Assembly (NCBI GenBank): GCA_964460075.1
Contig: CAYWPC010000007.1
Coordinates: 24,768-88,767, forward strand
Direction: 5' to 3'
Source of the DNA: JAMBLL01 sp964460075
Lineage (GTDB): Bacteria; Actinomycetota; Acidimicrobiia; Spongiisociales; UBA5794
Length of the DNA stretch: 64,000 nt
The notes beneath the pieces are model-generated. The model was not told the DNA's origin, did no database searches, and was given only the letters and a program-made list of their open reading frames with translations. Positions 1-9,477 of this stretch are shown piece by piece. Made by a program: the position numbers and the translations under genes. Each line of letters opens with the position of its first letter. Positions within the stretch are counted from its first letter, which is position 1.

Positions 1-918
1 CACGAACGCCAGCGGCTCTTGGTCAGGATCCTTCGCCACTTCGATTTCTTCGTCACCTGCGAGGACCTTCACTGGAGGGCGATCCTGGGGGGAGGGACCG
101 ATCTCGACGATGAAGTCGGCGAGACGGTCAACAGCAATGGGGCCTGTGGCCGATCCGCACACGACAGGGAAAACGGTCGCATCTGCAATGCCGACTGCCA
201 TGGTGCGTTCGAGCTGGTCGATCGTTGGGATCGTGCCTTCGAGGTATCCTTCGAGGAGGTCGTCGTCGGCAACGACGATACCTTCGATGAGGTTGTCACG
301 GACCTCGGCCTCTTTCTCGACCATGTCATGGGGGATGTCGGAGATCTCCGCTGAACCGGAGTCATAGATGAAGGCTTTGCCGCGGAAGAGGTCTGCAACT
401 CCGTGGAAGGCTTGTTCCTGACCGATGGGAAGCTCGATCGGTGCAATACCCGCACCGAATCGATCCTTCAGTTCTTTCAGTGTCCGATCGAACGATGCCC
501 TTTCCTTATCGAGTTTGTTGATGAAGATCATGCGTGGAACGTGGAGCTTCTCCGCGATTCGCCAGGCGTACTCGGTCTGCACTTCGACACCGTCGACCGC
601 GTCGACGACGAAGATGGCGAGGTCGGTGACACGAAGGGCTGCATGCACGTCGCCTGCGAAGTCCGCGTAGCCTGGCGTGTCGATGAGGTTGATCTTGTGC
701 CCGTGCCACTCGAACGGAGCCATGGACATGGTGACGCTCATCCGGCGGTCATGTTCTTCTGGGTCGTAGTCGGTGACGGTGTTGCCCGCTTCGACCGTGC
801 CGATTCTCCCTATCGCGCCGGCTCGAAATAGGAGGGCTTCCGCAAGCGTCGTCTTGCCGGCACCGGAATGACCAACGAGTGCAACGTTGCGGATCTTCTC
901 AGGAGGGAAGACTTTCAC
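1..918 (-). CDS. EF-G-like translation GTPase (5' part, runs off the left edge)
   Basis: Translational GTPase of the elongation factor G family. Reading from a GTG at 918 the first 306 codons are present and the rest lies outside the window. The G1 loop reads GHSGAGKT near residue 15, G3 reads DTPGY, and G4 reads NKLD; the sequence then enters domain II (segment PLAFV at the edge). Canonical EF-G has AHIDAGKT at G1, so the GHSGAGKT form points to the EF-G2/EF-G-like paralogue found in actinobacteria rather than the main translocase. The GTG follows an AGGAGG-like element about 6 nt away on the minus strand (GAGAAGATC is already inside the gene). Role by family: ribosome-associated GTPase; the exact function of the paralogue is not settled by sequence. 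Confidence 0.9.
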   Translation of the reverse strand, partial: MKVFPPEKIRNVALVGHSGAGKTTLAEALLFRAGAIGRIGTVEAGNTVTDYDPEEHDRRMSVTMSMAPFEWHGHKINLIDTPGYADFAGDVHAALRVTDLAIFVVDAVDGVEVQTEYAWRIAEKLHVPRMIFINKLDKERASFDRTLKELKDRFGAGIAPIELPIGQEQAFHGVADLFRGKAFIYDSGSAEISDIPHDMVEKEAEVRDNLIEGIVVADDDLLEGYLEGTIPTIDQLERTMAVGIADATVFPVVCGSATGPIAVDRLADFIVEIGPSPQDRPPVKVLAGDEEIEVAKDPDQEPLAFV

Positions 919-1005
919 CGACGGGCTCCTTCATCGAGTGGCGCCAGATTACGCAGCTCAGAACTGTTGAGCGAAGTCGATTGTGCGGTACGCTGCAAGT
1001 CGCTC

Positions 1006-1089
1006 GCCCGGGTGGCGGAATCGGTAGACGCGGCGGACTTAAAATCCGCTATCCGAATGGGTGTGTGGGTTCAAGTCCCACCCCGGGCA
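1006..1089 (+). tRNA. tRNA-Leu (anticodon UAA)
   Basis: Cloverleaf read by eye: acceptor stem GCCCGGG (1006-1012) pairs with CCCGGGC (1082-1088), discriminator A1089. The anticodon stem-loop is GCGGA-CTTAAAA-TCCGC with anticodon TAA. The long variable arm typical of class II tRNAs and a T-loop TTCAAGT are present. No CCA is encoded. Leucine identity follows from the UAA anticodon and the long variable arm. Confidence 0.95.
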
Positions 1090-1110
1090 CAACCCCCCCC
1101 AAACCTGACC

Positions 1111-1159
1111 GTTCTTGCGTAACTGAGTCCCGCCATGCGGGACTCAGTTACGCAAGAAC
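1111..1159. repeat. 49-bp intergenic palindrome (copy 1 of a family)
   Basis: Arms of 23 bp at 1111-1133 and 1137-1159 are perfect inverted repeats around a 3-nt loop CAT; outer sequence GTTCTTGCGTA. A run of eight C lies 5' (1093-1100) and seven G lie 3', which could extend the pairing. It lies between the tRNA-Leu gene and the convergent SHOCT gene, whose TAA stop (1148-1150) is inside the right arm. It probably works as a bidirectional terminator, although there is no T-run. Related copies are at 29410 and 38842. Confidence 0.85.
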
Positions 1160-1516
1160 AGATGGGGGGGTGAGAATCTGGGCCTTCGTCGTGGCGAACT
1201 CTTCGTCGGTGATTGCGCCAGAGTCACGAAGTTTGGCGAGTTTCCTCATCGCGTCGAGTCGATCGAGCGTCAGTGCTGTTGAACGACCGGCGTCATCTTC
1301 TGCCGAGACGACAGGACTCGTTGCTGTGCTGTCTGGTTGCGTGACGAAATACACGAGCACACCAAAGATTGGAAGCAGGACGATTGCGATCGCCCAGAGG
1401 CCCGTGGCCGGTCCAGAGAGATCTGCCCTACCGGCGAGATCGCTCAGTGCGAAACCCCACAGCGCGAGCAACGGAAGGTAGATCAGCAACAGCAGGAAGA
1501 TATTCCAGAATGTCAT
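1148..1516 (-). CDS. Small membrane protein with PLDc_N-like and SHOCT domains
   Basis: 122 aa. The N-terminus (MTFWNIFLLLLIYLPLLALW) is one membrane helix, followed by a second helix around residues 40-60 (LWAIAIVLLPIFGVLVYFV), the layout of the phospholipase D nuclease N-terminal-like two-helix module. The C-terminus (residues about 90-118, LRDSGAITDEEFATTKAQIL) is a SHOCT motif. Start ATG at 1516 has GGAGGG just upstream; a longer in-frame reading to 1801 has no site and overlaps abc-f. Function unknown; such proteins are usually short membrane or oligomerisation factors. Confidence 0.75.
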   Translation of the reverse strand: MTFWNIFLLLLIYLPLLALWGFALSDLAGRADLSGPATGLWAIAIVLLPIFGVLVYFVTQPDSTATSPVVSAEDDAGRSTALTLDRLDAMRKLAKLRDSGAITDEEFATTKAQILTPPSVLA

Positions 1517-1656
1517 GTGCCCTCCAAGATGCTTGAGCGCTCCACGAATCGTACTCGAACAGGTGGAATCGCGATTGGAAGCTGGATGCACGTACCCGTT
1601 TCTGAGCCGCGGCGGGTATCGTTGAGACTCCAACCCCGCTGTGAAGGCCATCTTCG

Positions 1657-3249
1657 ATGCTGCTCGTACGCGACGTGACAATTGAGGCAGGAGCGCGCAC
1701 GTTGCTCTCGGGCGTGTCATTCTCGGTGCAGCGCGGCGACAAGGTCGGCCTGGTCGGACCGAATGGGGCAGGCAAGACGACCCTGCTGCGCCTGCTCGCA
1801 AACGACGAGCAGCCCAGCGACGGTTCCGTGACTCGTGCAGGCGTGATCGGACATCTTGCTCAGGAAGTCGGCCTCGCCGAGATCGATAACCAGACAGCTC
1901 TCGAACGAATTCTCACGGCGCGCCAGATCGGCGATATCGAACGACGAATGGAGCGAACGCGCAGAAACATGGAAGATGTATCGGGGGAGGAGCGCGATCG
2001 GTTGATCCGGAAATTCTCGCGCCTCGACGACGAGTTCTCGGCACGTGGTGGCTATGTCGCGAAGGCTGAGGCTAAACGATTCGCATCTGGTCTCGGGATC
2101 GGGTTGGACGAACTCGATCAGCCGGTTGCGACGATGTCGGGAGGGCAACGCCGTCGAGTCGAACTTGCCAGGATCCTGTTTGCAGACACGGACACACTCG
2201 TGTTGGACGAGCCGACGAATCACCTGGATCTCGACGCGAAGGCGTGGCTCATGCAGTTCCTCGCGAACTACTCTGGAGGAGTCCTGCTTGTCAGCCACGA
2301 TCTTCCGTTACTCGACTCGTCGATTACGTCTGTCCTCGCCGCAGGGGATGGCCGCATCGAGGCGTACCGCGGTAATTACAGCCATTACCTCACCGAAAGG
2401 GAACGTCGCCACGAGCAGCGCCTCGCGGAGCGTAAGCATCAGGATGCAGACATCGCGCGGCTTGAGGCTGGAATCAGACGCTTCAAGGGATCCACAGAGA
2501 AAATGGCGAAGAGGGCACGGTCTTGGGAGACCCGTGTGGATCGGATGCAAGCGGAGCTTGTCGACGTTGCCAGGGAGGTGCGGGCGATCAATGTGAAGTT
2601 CCCCCAGCCGGAGCACTCTGGCAAGATCCCGATCAGGGCAACGTCGTTGGCGAAGGCTTTCGGCCACAACGTCGTGTTTGTCGATGTCGACGTGGTCGTC
2701 GACCGAGGAGATCGGCTCATCATCTTGGGCCTCAACGGCGCGGGGAAGACGACGCTGCTTCGGATACTCGCAGGCGTCGAGACCTGTGACCTAGGTGAAG
2801 TAGAGGTCGGCTACCGGGTCTCGATCGGGTACTACGCACAGGAGCATGAGGACATCCGGTCCGATGTGACCGTTCTCGACCACATGCGCGAGGTCTCTGG
2901 TCTACCGGACCGAGACCTTCGGGGGATCCTCGGCCTCTTCCTTCTCGCTGACAAGATTGATCAAGAAGCAGGAACCCTCTCGGGAGGTGAGCGGACGAAA
3001 CTCGCGCTTGCGCGCATCGTCGTAGGGAAGCACAACGTGCTTCTGCTCGACGAGCCGACCAACAACCTTGATCCGCAGGCGAAGGAGGCATTGCTGATCG
3101 CCCTCCAGCGCTATGAAGGTACGGTCATCATCGTCAGCCACGACGCAGAGTTCATCGCACAACTCGAGCCGACACGCGCAATCGTGATGCCGGAGGGTGA
3201 CGCTGACTACTTCGACGATTCCATGCTTGAACTCGTCGAACTGGCATAG
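1657..3249 (+). CDS. ABC-F family ATPase
   Basis: 530 aa with two ABC ATPase domains and no membrane segments. Domain 1: Walker A GPNGAGKT (residues 34-41), signature MSGGQ, Walker B VLDEPTNHLD. Domain 2: Walker A GLNGAGKT, signature LSGGE, LLLDEPTNNLD. The charged linker between them (about residues 240-310) is the P-site tRNA interaction motif region. Proteins of this class act on the ribosome, in translational control or antibiotic protection; which one cannot be told from sequence. Single gene, convergent with the secreted protein at 3330. Confidence 0.9.
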   Translation: MLLVRDVTIEAGARTLLSGVSFSVQRGDKVGLVGPNGAGKTTLLRLLANDEQPSDGSVTRAGVIGHLAQEVGLAEIDNQTALERILTARQIGDIERRMERTRRNMEDVSGEERDRLIRKFSRLDDEFSARGGYVAKAEAKRFASGLGIGLDELDQPVATMSGGQRRRVELARILFADTDTLVLDEPTNHLDLDAKAWLMQFLANYSGGVLLVSHDLPLLDSSITSVLAAGDGRIEAYRGNYSHYLTERERRHEQRLAERKHQDADIARLEAGIRRFKGSTEKMAKRARSWETRVDRMQAELVDVAREVRAINVKFPQPEHSGKIPIRATSLAKAFGHNVVFVDVDVVVDRGDRLIILGLNGAGKTTLLRILAGVETCDLGEVEVGYRVSIGYYAQEHEDIRSDVTVLDHMREVSGLPDRDLRGILGLFLLADKIDQEAGTLSGGERTKLALARIVVGKHNVLLLDEPTNNLDPQAKEALLIALQRYEGTVIIVSHDAEFIAQLEPTRAIVMPEGDADYFDDSMLELVELA

Positions 3250-3329
3250 ATCCCGCACCGGTCACACCACTCACAAGGTGAACTTCATCGGTGGGGACGC
3301 CAGAAACTCAGAACCCGTGGCACACCGAT

Positions 3330-3911
3330 CTAGGTCAGTGGCTCTGGCCTGGCGACGATCTCGATGGCTCCCTCGGTGAGCGTTGCTGCAATGATCCACA
3401 CGTTGAGGCTGGAGCTGAACTGGATCGTTATCGACATCGGCGTAACGGAGCGGGTCTGTGCGACGTATCCAGCCGACGGCGTCGCCCACAGCAAGACGAG
3501 CATCTCGTCGGTTGCAACGAACGATGCCTTGCCGCCCTCTACCGAGGCGATGCGCACCACGGACGGGTCGCTCCTGCCGATGGGATCGAGCGGTTGGGTA
3601 TCGGAGAGTGCTGCGGCACTCCCCCCGGTGTCGGCCGGCTCTTCATGGCCGGAGACGATACTCGCGCTCCCTTTGGTGGGTTCGCCCGGGGCTGCCACGA
3701 GACCGCCGGAGGCTTGGGGCTCGACATCTTCTGGCGAACCCACCTGCACGACAGGGAGCGCTGCGACCTCTGCTGCCGTGAGGGGCATCAGCGGCGTGTC
3801 TAGGACCTGCCCGCCTGCCACAGTTACGGCACCAGAGGCCACAAGGCCTGAGCCAACGGCTGCTGCTATCCAGCCGACGACCAGGAGGAGTCTCTGCCGC
3901 ATTGGTTTCAT
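3330..3911 (-). CDS. Putative secreted or anchored protein, unknown function
   Basis: 193 aa. Residues about 6-33 (RLLLVVGWIAAAVGSGLVASG) form a signal peptide or N-terminal anchor after a basic MKPMRQR start. The rest is Ser/Gly/Ala/Pro-rich up to about residue 110 and then a beta-rich C-terminal stretch. No known domain recognised. It is divergent from the response regulator at 3993, so it may be a target of, or co-regulated with, that two-component system (inference). The opposite-strand frame here lacks these features and was not chosen. Confidence 0.6.
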   Translation of the reverse strand: MKPMRQRLLLVVGWIAAAVGSGLVASGAVTVAGGQVLDTPLMPLTAAEVAALPVVQVGSPEDVEPQASGGLVAAPGEPTKGSASIVSGHEEPADTGGSAAALSDTQPLDPIGRSDPSVVRIASVEGGKASFVATDEMLVLLWATPSAGYVAQTRSVTPMSITIQFSSSLNVWIIAATLTEGAIEIVARPEPLT

Positions 3912-3992
3912 CCTCAGGCCCCCAGGGTTGTGGCGTTTCCAACAGCATGTTAAGGACTTGCTAAGAAGTCCACCATCTGTTTATGTGTCCCG

Positions 3993-4673
3993 ATGGCATC
4001 TGTGGTGATTATCGAGGATGACCAGCGGATCCGTGAGCTCATGGCTCGCGTCCTCGCTGGCAGGGGATACGAGGTCCAGGGTGCATCAACGGCTCTTGAT
4101 GGACTGCAGCGGATCGTTGCGGCCTCGCCGGATGTTGTTGTTCTCGACATGGGCCTGCCAGATCTCGACGGTGGCGAGCTCTTGAAGATGATTCGTGCCA
4201 TCACCGATGTTCCCGTCATCGTGGCCACTGCCCGCGGCGAGGATCGCGACATCATCCGAACCCTTGACGCCGGGGCGGACGACTACCTCGTCAAGCCGTT
4301 CTCGGTCGAGCAGTTGGAGGCGAGGCTGCGCGCGGTTCTACGGCGATCTCTCGGCGATGGTGCCAACGCACCGATCGTAGTTGGTGACCTACGAGTCGAG
4401 CCAGGGTCCAGAGTGGCCTCTCTCAACGACGTACCCCTCCAGCTCAGTCCGAAGGAATTCGATCTGCTCGCGTACCTTGCACAACGCGAGGGAGTCGTGG
4501 TCTCCAAACGGCAGTTGATGGCAGAGGTGTGGCGTCAGCCGTACGGAGGATCCGAAAAGACGGTGGATGTCCACATTTCGTGGCTGCGCAAGAAACTGGG
4601 AGAGACGGCTGCACAGTCTCGATATCTCGAAACTGTGTACGGCGTGGGCATCAAGCTCGTCGATCCGTCATGA
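3993..4673 (+). CDS. OmpR/PhoB-family response regulator
   Basis: 226 aa. Receiver domain residues 1-118 with acidic pair D9/D10, phospho-acceptor D52 (VVVLDMGLPD) and K101 (DYLVKPF). The winged-helix DNA-binding domain (about 130-224) has the usual end, RYLETVYGVGIKL. Stop codon overlaps the kinase start as ATGA (4670-4673), so the two are translationally coupled. A TATGTG hexamer ends 5 nt before the ATG, suggesting a very short leader. Signal and regulon unknown. Confidence 0.93.
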   Translation: MASVVIIEDDQRIRELMARVLAGRGYEVQGASTALDGLQRIVAASPDVVVLDMGLPDLDGGELLKMIRAITDVPVIVATARGEDRDIIRTLDAGADDYLVKPFSVEQLEARLRAVLRRSLGDGANAPIVVGDLRVEPGSRVASLNDVPLQLSPKEFDLLAYLAQREGVVVSKRQLMAEVWRQPYGGSEKTVDVHISWLRKKLGETAAQSRYLETVYGVGIKLVDPS

Positions 4674-6034
4674 GGCGACGGCTCGCGTTCTTGAGTCTTG
4701 CAGTTGCATCCCTAGTGGTTGTTGCTTCCCTCGTGCCTGTCGCTGCTCTCATACGCAATCAGGCCCAGACGAGGGCACTGTCTGGAGCCGAGCGTGATGC
4801 ACAGTCTGTGGCTGCAGCGCTCGCCGTGTCTGGGGCTACCGGTCCTACCGATGAGATCACGCCTCTGCTCGCCAAGACCGTGCTTGCTGCGTTCGGCAAC
4901 CCAGACGGGCTGAGCATCATCTTTTCGGAAACCGTGATTGTTGGAGCAGATCTCGGGTGGTCACTCAACATTGACCAGGCGCGACGTGGGGCTGCGTTCA
5001 CAGCAAAGACCGATGGCGGAGCCGAAGTGCTCGTTCCTGTTCTGCTCCCAGATTCACCAGGCGTCGACGAAACAGTCGTTGTGCGGTCATTCGTCACCGA
5101 TGAAGATCTGACGTCGGGGGTACGACAGGCCTGGGCCATGCTGCTGGGCCTTGGCATTTTCTTGATCGGTGTCGCGATGTTTGCCGCTGACAGGCTCGGC
5201 AGATCCGTCGTTCGGCCGGTGACCGAGCTCTCGACTGCCGCGCACAGGCTGGGGGAAGGGGACCTCGACGTTCGCGTCGATCCTGCTGGGCCTGCCGAGA
5301 TCGCCGAGGTCGGGGAGGCATTCAACACACTCGCCGGACGCCTCGGGGCGCTTCTCGTTGCCGAACGCGAATCAGTTGCAGATCTCTCCCATCGGCTTCG
5401 CACACCGCTCACAGCTTTGAGGCTGCAGGCAGAGATGTTGTCCGACCCAATGGAGGGTGCCCAATTGAAAGCCGACATCGACGATGTCGAGCGTGCAGTT
5501 GATCAGCTGATTGAGGCGGCACGTTCTCGGTCGGCGGCGGGGACGCCGGCAGAGACGGTAGACCTCGGAGAGATCGTCCAGTACAGATCAGGTTTTTGGA
5601 GGGTGCTCGCAGAAGAGCAGGGGCGCGAAACGTCTGTGCGTGTGGAACCGGGTGGTCATCCCGTCTCCCTCTCGAGATCGGATCTGGGCGCTCTCGTCGA
5701 TGTGCTTATCGAGAATGTCTTCGCTCACACACCCGCAGGTGTCGGGTACCGTCTCGTTGTCCGCCCCAGAGGAGCAGGGGCTCATTCGTTGACGATCTCT
5801 GATGACGGACAAGGATTCGCCGATCTCGGTGTCATGCAACGGGGAAGGAGCAGCACGGGCGGGACAGGGCTTGGGCTCGACATCATCGTACGGACGGCGG
5901 AGCGAACAGGTGGCACGATACGAATCGGGACATCTGCGTCAGGAGGTGCCGAGGTCGAGGTCATGTTCGGACCGGCAGGGGGAGATGGCGAGGCCACGGC
6001 GAGGGGAACACAGGTCGGCCAGCGGATCGGGTGA
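4670..6034 (+). CDS. Sensor histidine kinase (HAMP-HisKA-HATPase)
   Basis: 454 aa from the ATG at 4670, which overlaps the stop of the response regulator gene. TM1 residues 7-28, extracytoplasmic sensor about 30-150, TM2 about 153-172, HAMP about 175-228. H-box DLSHRLRTPLT with phosphorylated His241; N-box with Asn349 (IENVFAHTPAG); G-boxes DDGQGFAD and GTGLGLDI. Membrane kinase that should phosphorylate D52 of the neighbouring regulator. The sensor domain was not recognised. An upstream in-frame extension to 4529 lies inside the regulator gene and was rejected. Confidence 0.93.
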   Translation: MRRRLAFLSLAVASLVVVASLVPVAALIRNQAQTRALSGAERDAQSVAAALAVSGATGPTDEITPLLAKTVLAAFGNPDGLSIIFSETVIVGADLGWSLNIDQARRGAAFTAKTDGGAEVLVPVLLPDSPGVDETVVVRSFVTDEDLTSGVRQAWAMLLGLGIFLIGVAMFAADRLGRSVVRPVTELSTAAHRLGEGDLDVRVDPAGPAEIAEVGEAFNTLAGRLGALLVAERESVADLSHRLRTPLTALRLQAEMLSDPMEGAQLKADIDDVERAVDQLIEAARSRSAAGTPAETVDLGEIVQYRSGFWRVLAEEQGRETSVRVEPGGHPVSLSRSDLGALVDVLIENVFAHTPAGVGYRLVVRPRGAGAHSLTISDDGQGFADLGVMQRGRSSTGGTGLGLDIIVRTAERTGGTIRIGTSASGGAEVEVMFGPAGGDGEATARGTQVGQRIG

Positions 6035-6077
6035 TCGTGCACCGTGCCACAATTGGGGCAGCACTAGGAAAGGGCGC

Positions 6078-8837
6078 ATGTCCAGCACAACCGTTTCTAT
6101 GACGATCACGGAACCACCTGGCGGATATCCATCCGAATGGGAGCAAGACGCAGTTCTCAAGGATGGAGGAACGGTTCGAATCCGGCCGATAGTGCCTTCG
6201 GACGCTGAAGCGCTCCAGGCGTTCGTGCACAACATGTCTACTCAGAGCAGCTACTTCCGGTTCTTCAGGGTGAAGCGAGAATTGGAACCGGAGGAACTTC
6301 ACGCGTTCACAGAGATCGACTACCGATCGGATATGGCGTTCGTGGCGATCGTCGACGGCGATTTCGTGGGTGTCGGGAGGTACAACGCGATCAGGGAGGA
6401 TCCAGGGTCTGCCGAGATCGCGTTTACCGTCGCCGATGCACATCAGGGCATGGGCATCGGCACATTGCTCGTGTTTCGTATCTCCGCTTACGCACGGGCA
6501 CTCGGCATCGAACGCTTCCGAGCTTTCCTCCTTGCAGACAACCACGCGATGATGCGCGTGTTTCGCAACGCGGGGTTCTCGCTGAGCAGGGAGATCGATG
6601 AAGGCGTATATACGGTCGAGATCCCAACCGAGGAGTCCGACTCCGTGCTAGCCGCCGAGGGCAGAGCTGAGCAGATTTCAACGGCGGCAAGCATGCTGCC
6701 GCTGTTCTATCCACAGTCGATAGCGGTCATAGGAGCGAGTCGCAACAAATCGTCCATCGGTGGTCGACTGTTCAATAACATCATCAACGCCGACTTCATG
6801 GGTCCTCTGTATCCGGTAAACCCGAGGACGTCTGTTGTGCGGTCGATACCGACATTTGCTTCGGTTAAGGACATTCCAGGCAAGGTCGATCTTGCGTTCA
6901 TCGTCGTCCCTGCACCCCATGTTGTTGGTGTGGTTCGCGAATGTGCCGAGAAGGGTGTCAAGGGCGTTGTTGTCATCTCTGCTGGATTCTCGGAGGTCGG
7001 TGAGTCAGGAACCGAAGCGGAGCGGGAGCTGCTTGAGATAACTCGAAATGCCGGCATGCGCATGGTGGGGCCTAATTGCATGGGGTTGTTGAATACGGAT
7101 CCAGCGGTCAACCTCGATGGCCAGTTCGGTCCGGTTATGCCTCCGAGGGGCAACGTTGCCATGTCGTCGCAGAGTGGTGCGCTTGGGCTTGCAATTCTGG
7201 ACTACGCAACGGAACTCGGCATCGGCATCTCGACGTTCGTGTCGGTTGGTAACAAGACGGATGTGTCAGGCAACGACCTTCTGCTGTTCTGGGAGGAAGA
7301 CCCCAATACCGATGTCATCTTGTTGTATCTCGAGTCGTTTGGCAATCCGAGGCGTTTCGCAAGAATTGCGCGTCGGATCGGAGTGAGGAAGCCCATCGTT
7401 GCGGTCAAGTCTGGAAGAACAGCAGCAGGCGCGCGTGCTGCTTCGAGCCACACAGGATCTCTTGCTAGCCTCGACACGGCCGTCGACGCTCTGTTCACAC
7501 AGGCTGGTGTCATTCGTGTGGACACTCTTGAGGAGCTGTTCAACGTCGCCTCGCTGCTCTCGAGCCAGCCGTTGCCGCGAGGCAGGAACGTAGGCGTGAT
7601 CACGAATGCCGGTGGCCCGGCGATCCTCGCCGTCGATGCCCTGGAGTCACAGGGCTTGCATGTTCCGAGATTGTCCGAAGACCTTCAGGGGGAGCTCCGG
7701 AGCTTTCTCTCGGACGACGCAGCAGTTACGAACCCAATTGACATGATCGCTCAGGCCGGACCTGCAGAGTACAAGAAGGCCATCGAGACGTTGCTTGCTA
7801 GCGACGAGATCGATGCGCTCATCGTCCTGTTCATACCCGCTTCCGATGTCGGGGTGCCCGAGACTGCGACCGCTATCAGGGAAGCAGCAGAGGAAGTGTC
7901 ACAAGGTGCCAAGACGTTCCTCAGCGTGTACATGAATTCGTCCGGTGTCCCTTCCGAACTGTCCAGCACGAAGGCGAAGTTCCCTGTCTTCCCGTTTCCG
8001 GAGCGTGCAGCTATGGCGCTGCGCAAAGCCGTCGAGTATGCCGAGTGGATCGACAAGCCGATAGGTCAGCGTGTGCAGTTCGACGATGTAGATCGAACCA
8101 AAGCCCGCGAGGTCATAGAGACGGCATGTGTCGGTGTGAACGCGGACGGTGCGTGGCTTGATCCGGATGCCGTGGATGCAGTACTCACGGCATACGGTCT
8201 CCACATACCGAAGACACAAATTGTGCACTCCATCGAAGACGCCATTCGCTTCGAAGAGGAGCTCGGTGGCTCTGTCGTACTCAAGGTGATTGCACCCTCG
8301 GCGGTACACAAGTCTGACGTCGGAGGCGTGGCACTCGACATCTCTGGCGCCGACGCCGTCACGGAGGCATACGATCGTGTCACCACAGCAGTGGTCGACC
8401 CAGAGGGTGTGCTCATGCAGGAGTTCGTGGCGGGCGGTCATGAGGTCCTCATCGGCATGGTCGAAGACCCGAACTTCGGGCCACTGATCGTCTTCGGGCT
8501 CGGCGGCGTGTTTGTTGAGCTCATCGGTGACGTAGCGTTTCGCATCCACCCTCTCACCGATCTCGATGCTCGCGACATGATCGGAGATGTGAAGTCTGCA
8601 CGGCTGCTCGAGGGGTATCGCGGTGGTGAACCTGGCGACATCGACGCCGTTGTCGATGCGTTGCTTCGCGTATCAGCGTTGATCGAGGACCTTCCGGAGG
8701 TATTCGAAATGGACCTCAATCCTGTAAAAGTGGGCACACCGGGCGCGGGTGTGCGTATCGTGGACGCTCGAATAAAGGTTCGGCCGGTACAGGGGAGTTG
8801 GATTCCTTCTCGTACCGATCTGCCATCAAGGTTGTAA
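6078..8837 (+). CDS. GNAT acetyltransferase / acyl-CoA synthetase (NDP-forming) fusion
   Basis: 919 aa from ATG 6078 (AGGAAAGGG just upstream). Domain order: GNAT acetyltransferase (about residues 25-190), CoA-binding Rossmann domain (about 208-330, VIGASRNKSSIGGRL), succinyl-CoA ligase-like domains with a SHTGSLA segment carrying the family's phospho-His, and a C-terminal ATP-grasp domain (about 690-905). An N-terminal GNAT on an ADP-forming acetyl-CoA synthetase scaffold is the actinobacterial arrangement of Pat-type protein lysine acetyltransferases; enteric PatZ has the GNAT at the C-terminus. The retained His and ATP-grasp leave real ligase activity possible. Confidence 0.88.
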   Translation: MSSTTVSMTITEPPGGYPSEWEQDAVLKDGGTVRIRPIVPSDAEALQAFVHNMSTQSSYFRFFRVKRELEPEELHAFTEIDYRSDMAFVAIVDGDFVGVGRYNAIREDPGSAEIAFTVADAHQGMGIGTLLVFRISAYARALGIERFRAFLLADNHAMMRVFRNAGFSLSREIDEGVYTVEIPTEESDSVLAAEGRAEQISTAASMLPLFYPQSIAVIGASRNKSSIGGRLFNNIINADFMGPLYPVNPRTSVVRSIPTFASVKDIPGKVDLAFIVVPAPHVVGVVRECAEKGVKGVVVISAGFSEVGESGTEAERELLEITRNAGMRMVGPNCMGLLNTDPAVNLDGQFGPVMPPRGNVAMSSQSGALGLAILDYATELGIGISTFVSVGNKTDVSGNDLLLFWEEDPNTDVILLYLESFGNPRRFARIARRIGVRKPIVAVKSGRTAAGARAASSHTGSLASLDTAVDALFTQAGVIRVDTLEELFNVASLLSSQPLPRGRNVGVITNAGGPAILAVDALESQGLHVPRLSEDLQGELRSFLSDDAAVTNPIDMIAQAGPAEYKKAIETLLASDEIDALIVLFIPASDVGVPETATAIREAAEEVSQGAKTFLSVYMNSSGVPSELSSTKAKFPVFPFPERAAMALRKAVEYAEWIDKPIGQRVQFDDVDRTKAREVIETACVGVNADGAWLDPDAVDAVLTAYGLHIPKTQIVHSIEDAIRFEEELGGSVVLKVIAPSAVHKSDVGGVALDISGADAVTEAYDRVTTAVVDPEGVLMQEFVAGGHEVLIGMVEDPNFGPLIVFGLGGVFVELIGDVAFRIHPLTDLDARDMIGDVKSARLLEGYRGGEPGDIDAVVDALLRVSALIEDLPEVFEMDLNPVKVGTPGAGVRIVDARIKVRPVQGSWIPSRTDLPSRL

Positions 8838-8847
8838 GTGAGGACGT

Positions 8848-9477
8848 ATGCATGTTCGTGATCTGATGACCACCGATGTGGTTGCGGTGGCCCCAACCAC
8901 ATCGGTGCGCGATGCTGCCAGGATGATGTTCCGATACCGAGTATCGGGTTTGCCGGTCGTCGATCCCGACGATCATGTGCTTGGGATCATCACGGAAGGT
9001 GACTTCCTCGCCGTGGTGGTGGAGCGTGGTGAGAAGGGTGGAACTCCCGAGCTGGTGCGTGACGTGATGTCGCACTCCGTCTTGTCCGTGTCACCCGACC
9101 TCGAGATCATCGACGTAGCGAGGTTCATGCACACCAACGCCGTCAAACGCGTGCTTGTCGTTGAGGACACAAAGATGGTTGGCATCATCTCGCGTTTCGA
9201 CGTCGTCGCCGGATTCACTCGCCCGGACGATCTCATCGAGGATGAGATCAGGGAGGACCTGATTCGCAGAGTGCTGTTCGTGGATCCCGAAACAGTCGAC
9301 GTCAATGTTCGCAACGGCGTTGTGACACTTTTCGGAAAGATCGGCACCCGCACAGAGGTCCGCCTCGTCGAGGAGCTCACACGAAGGCTCGACGGCGTCG
9401 TCGACGTTGAAAACAAACTGGAATGGCGAATCGACGACACGCCGATGTCGCCGCGGCCGGCGGGTGATGACAACTGA
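8848..9477 (+). CDS. CBS-pair and BON domain protein
   Basis: 209 aa, soluble. Two CBS domains (about residues 1-58 and 72-125; VRDLMTTDVVAVAPTTSV and VRDVMSHSVLSVSPDLEI) followed by a BON domain (about 135-200, NVRNGVVTLFGKIGTRTEV). CBS pairs bind adenine nucleotides; BON domains bind membranes or oligomerise. It starts 10 bp after the acetyltransferase/ligase gene and overlaps the hydrolase start, so the three genes are probably co-transcribed. Possible energy-state sensor (inference). Confidence 0.88.
   Translation: MHVRDLMTTDVVAVAPTTSVRDAARMMFRYRVSGLPVVDPDDHVLGIITEGDFLAVVVERGEKGGTPELVRDVMSHSVLSVSPDLEIIDVARFMHTNAVKRVLVVEDTKMVGIISRFDVVAGFTRPDDLIEDEIREDLIRRVLFVDPETVDVNVRNGVVTLFGKIGTRTEVRLVEELTRRLDGVVDVENKLEWRIDDTPMSPRPAGDDN

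Noticed and set aside
3364..4008. 214-codon plus-strand frame opposite the secreted protein at 3330-3911
   Set aside because: It overlaps the response regulator start and has low-complexity composition, whereas the minus-strand frame has a proper signal peptide.
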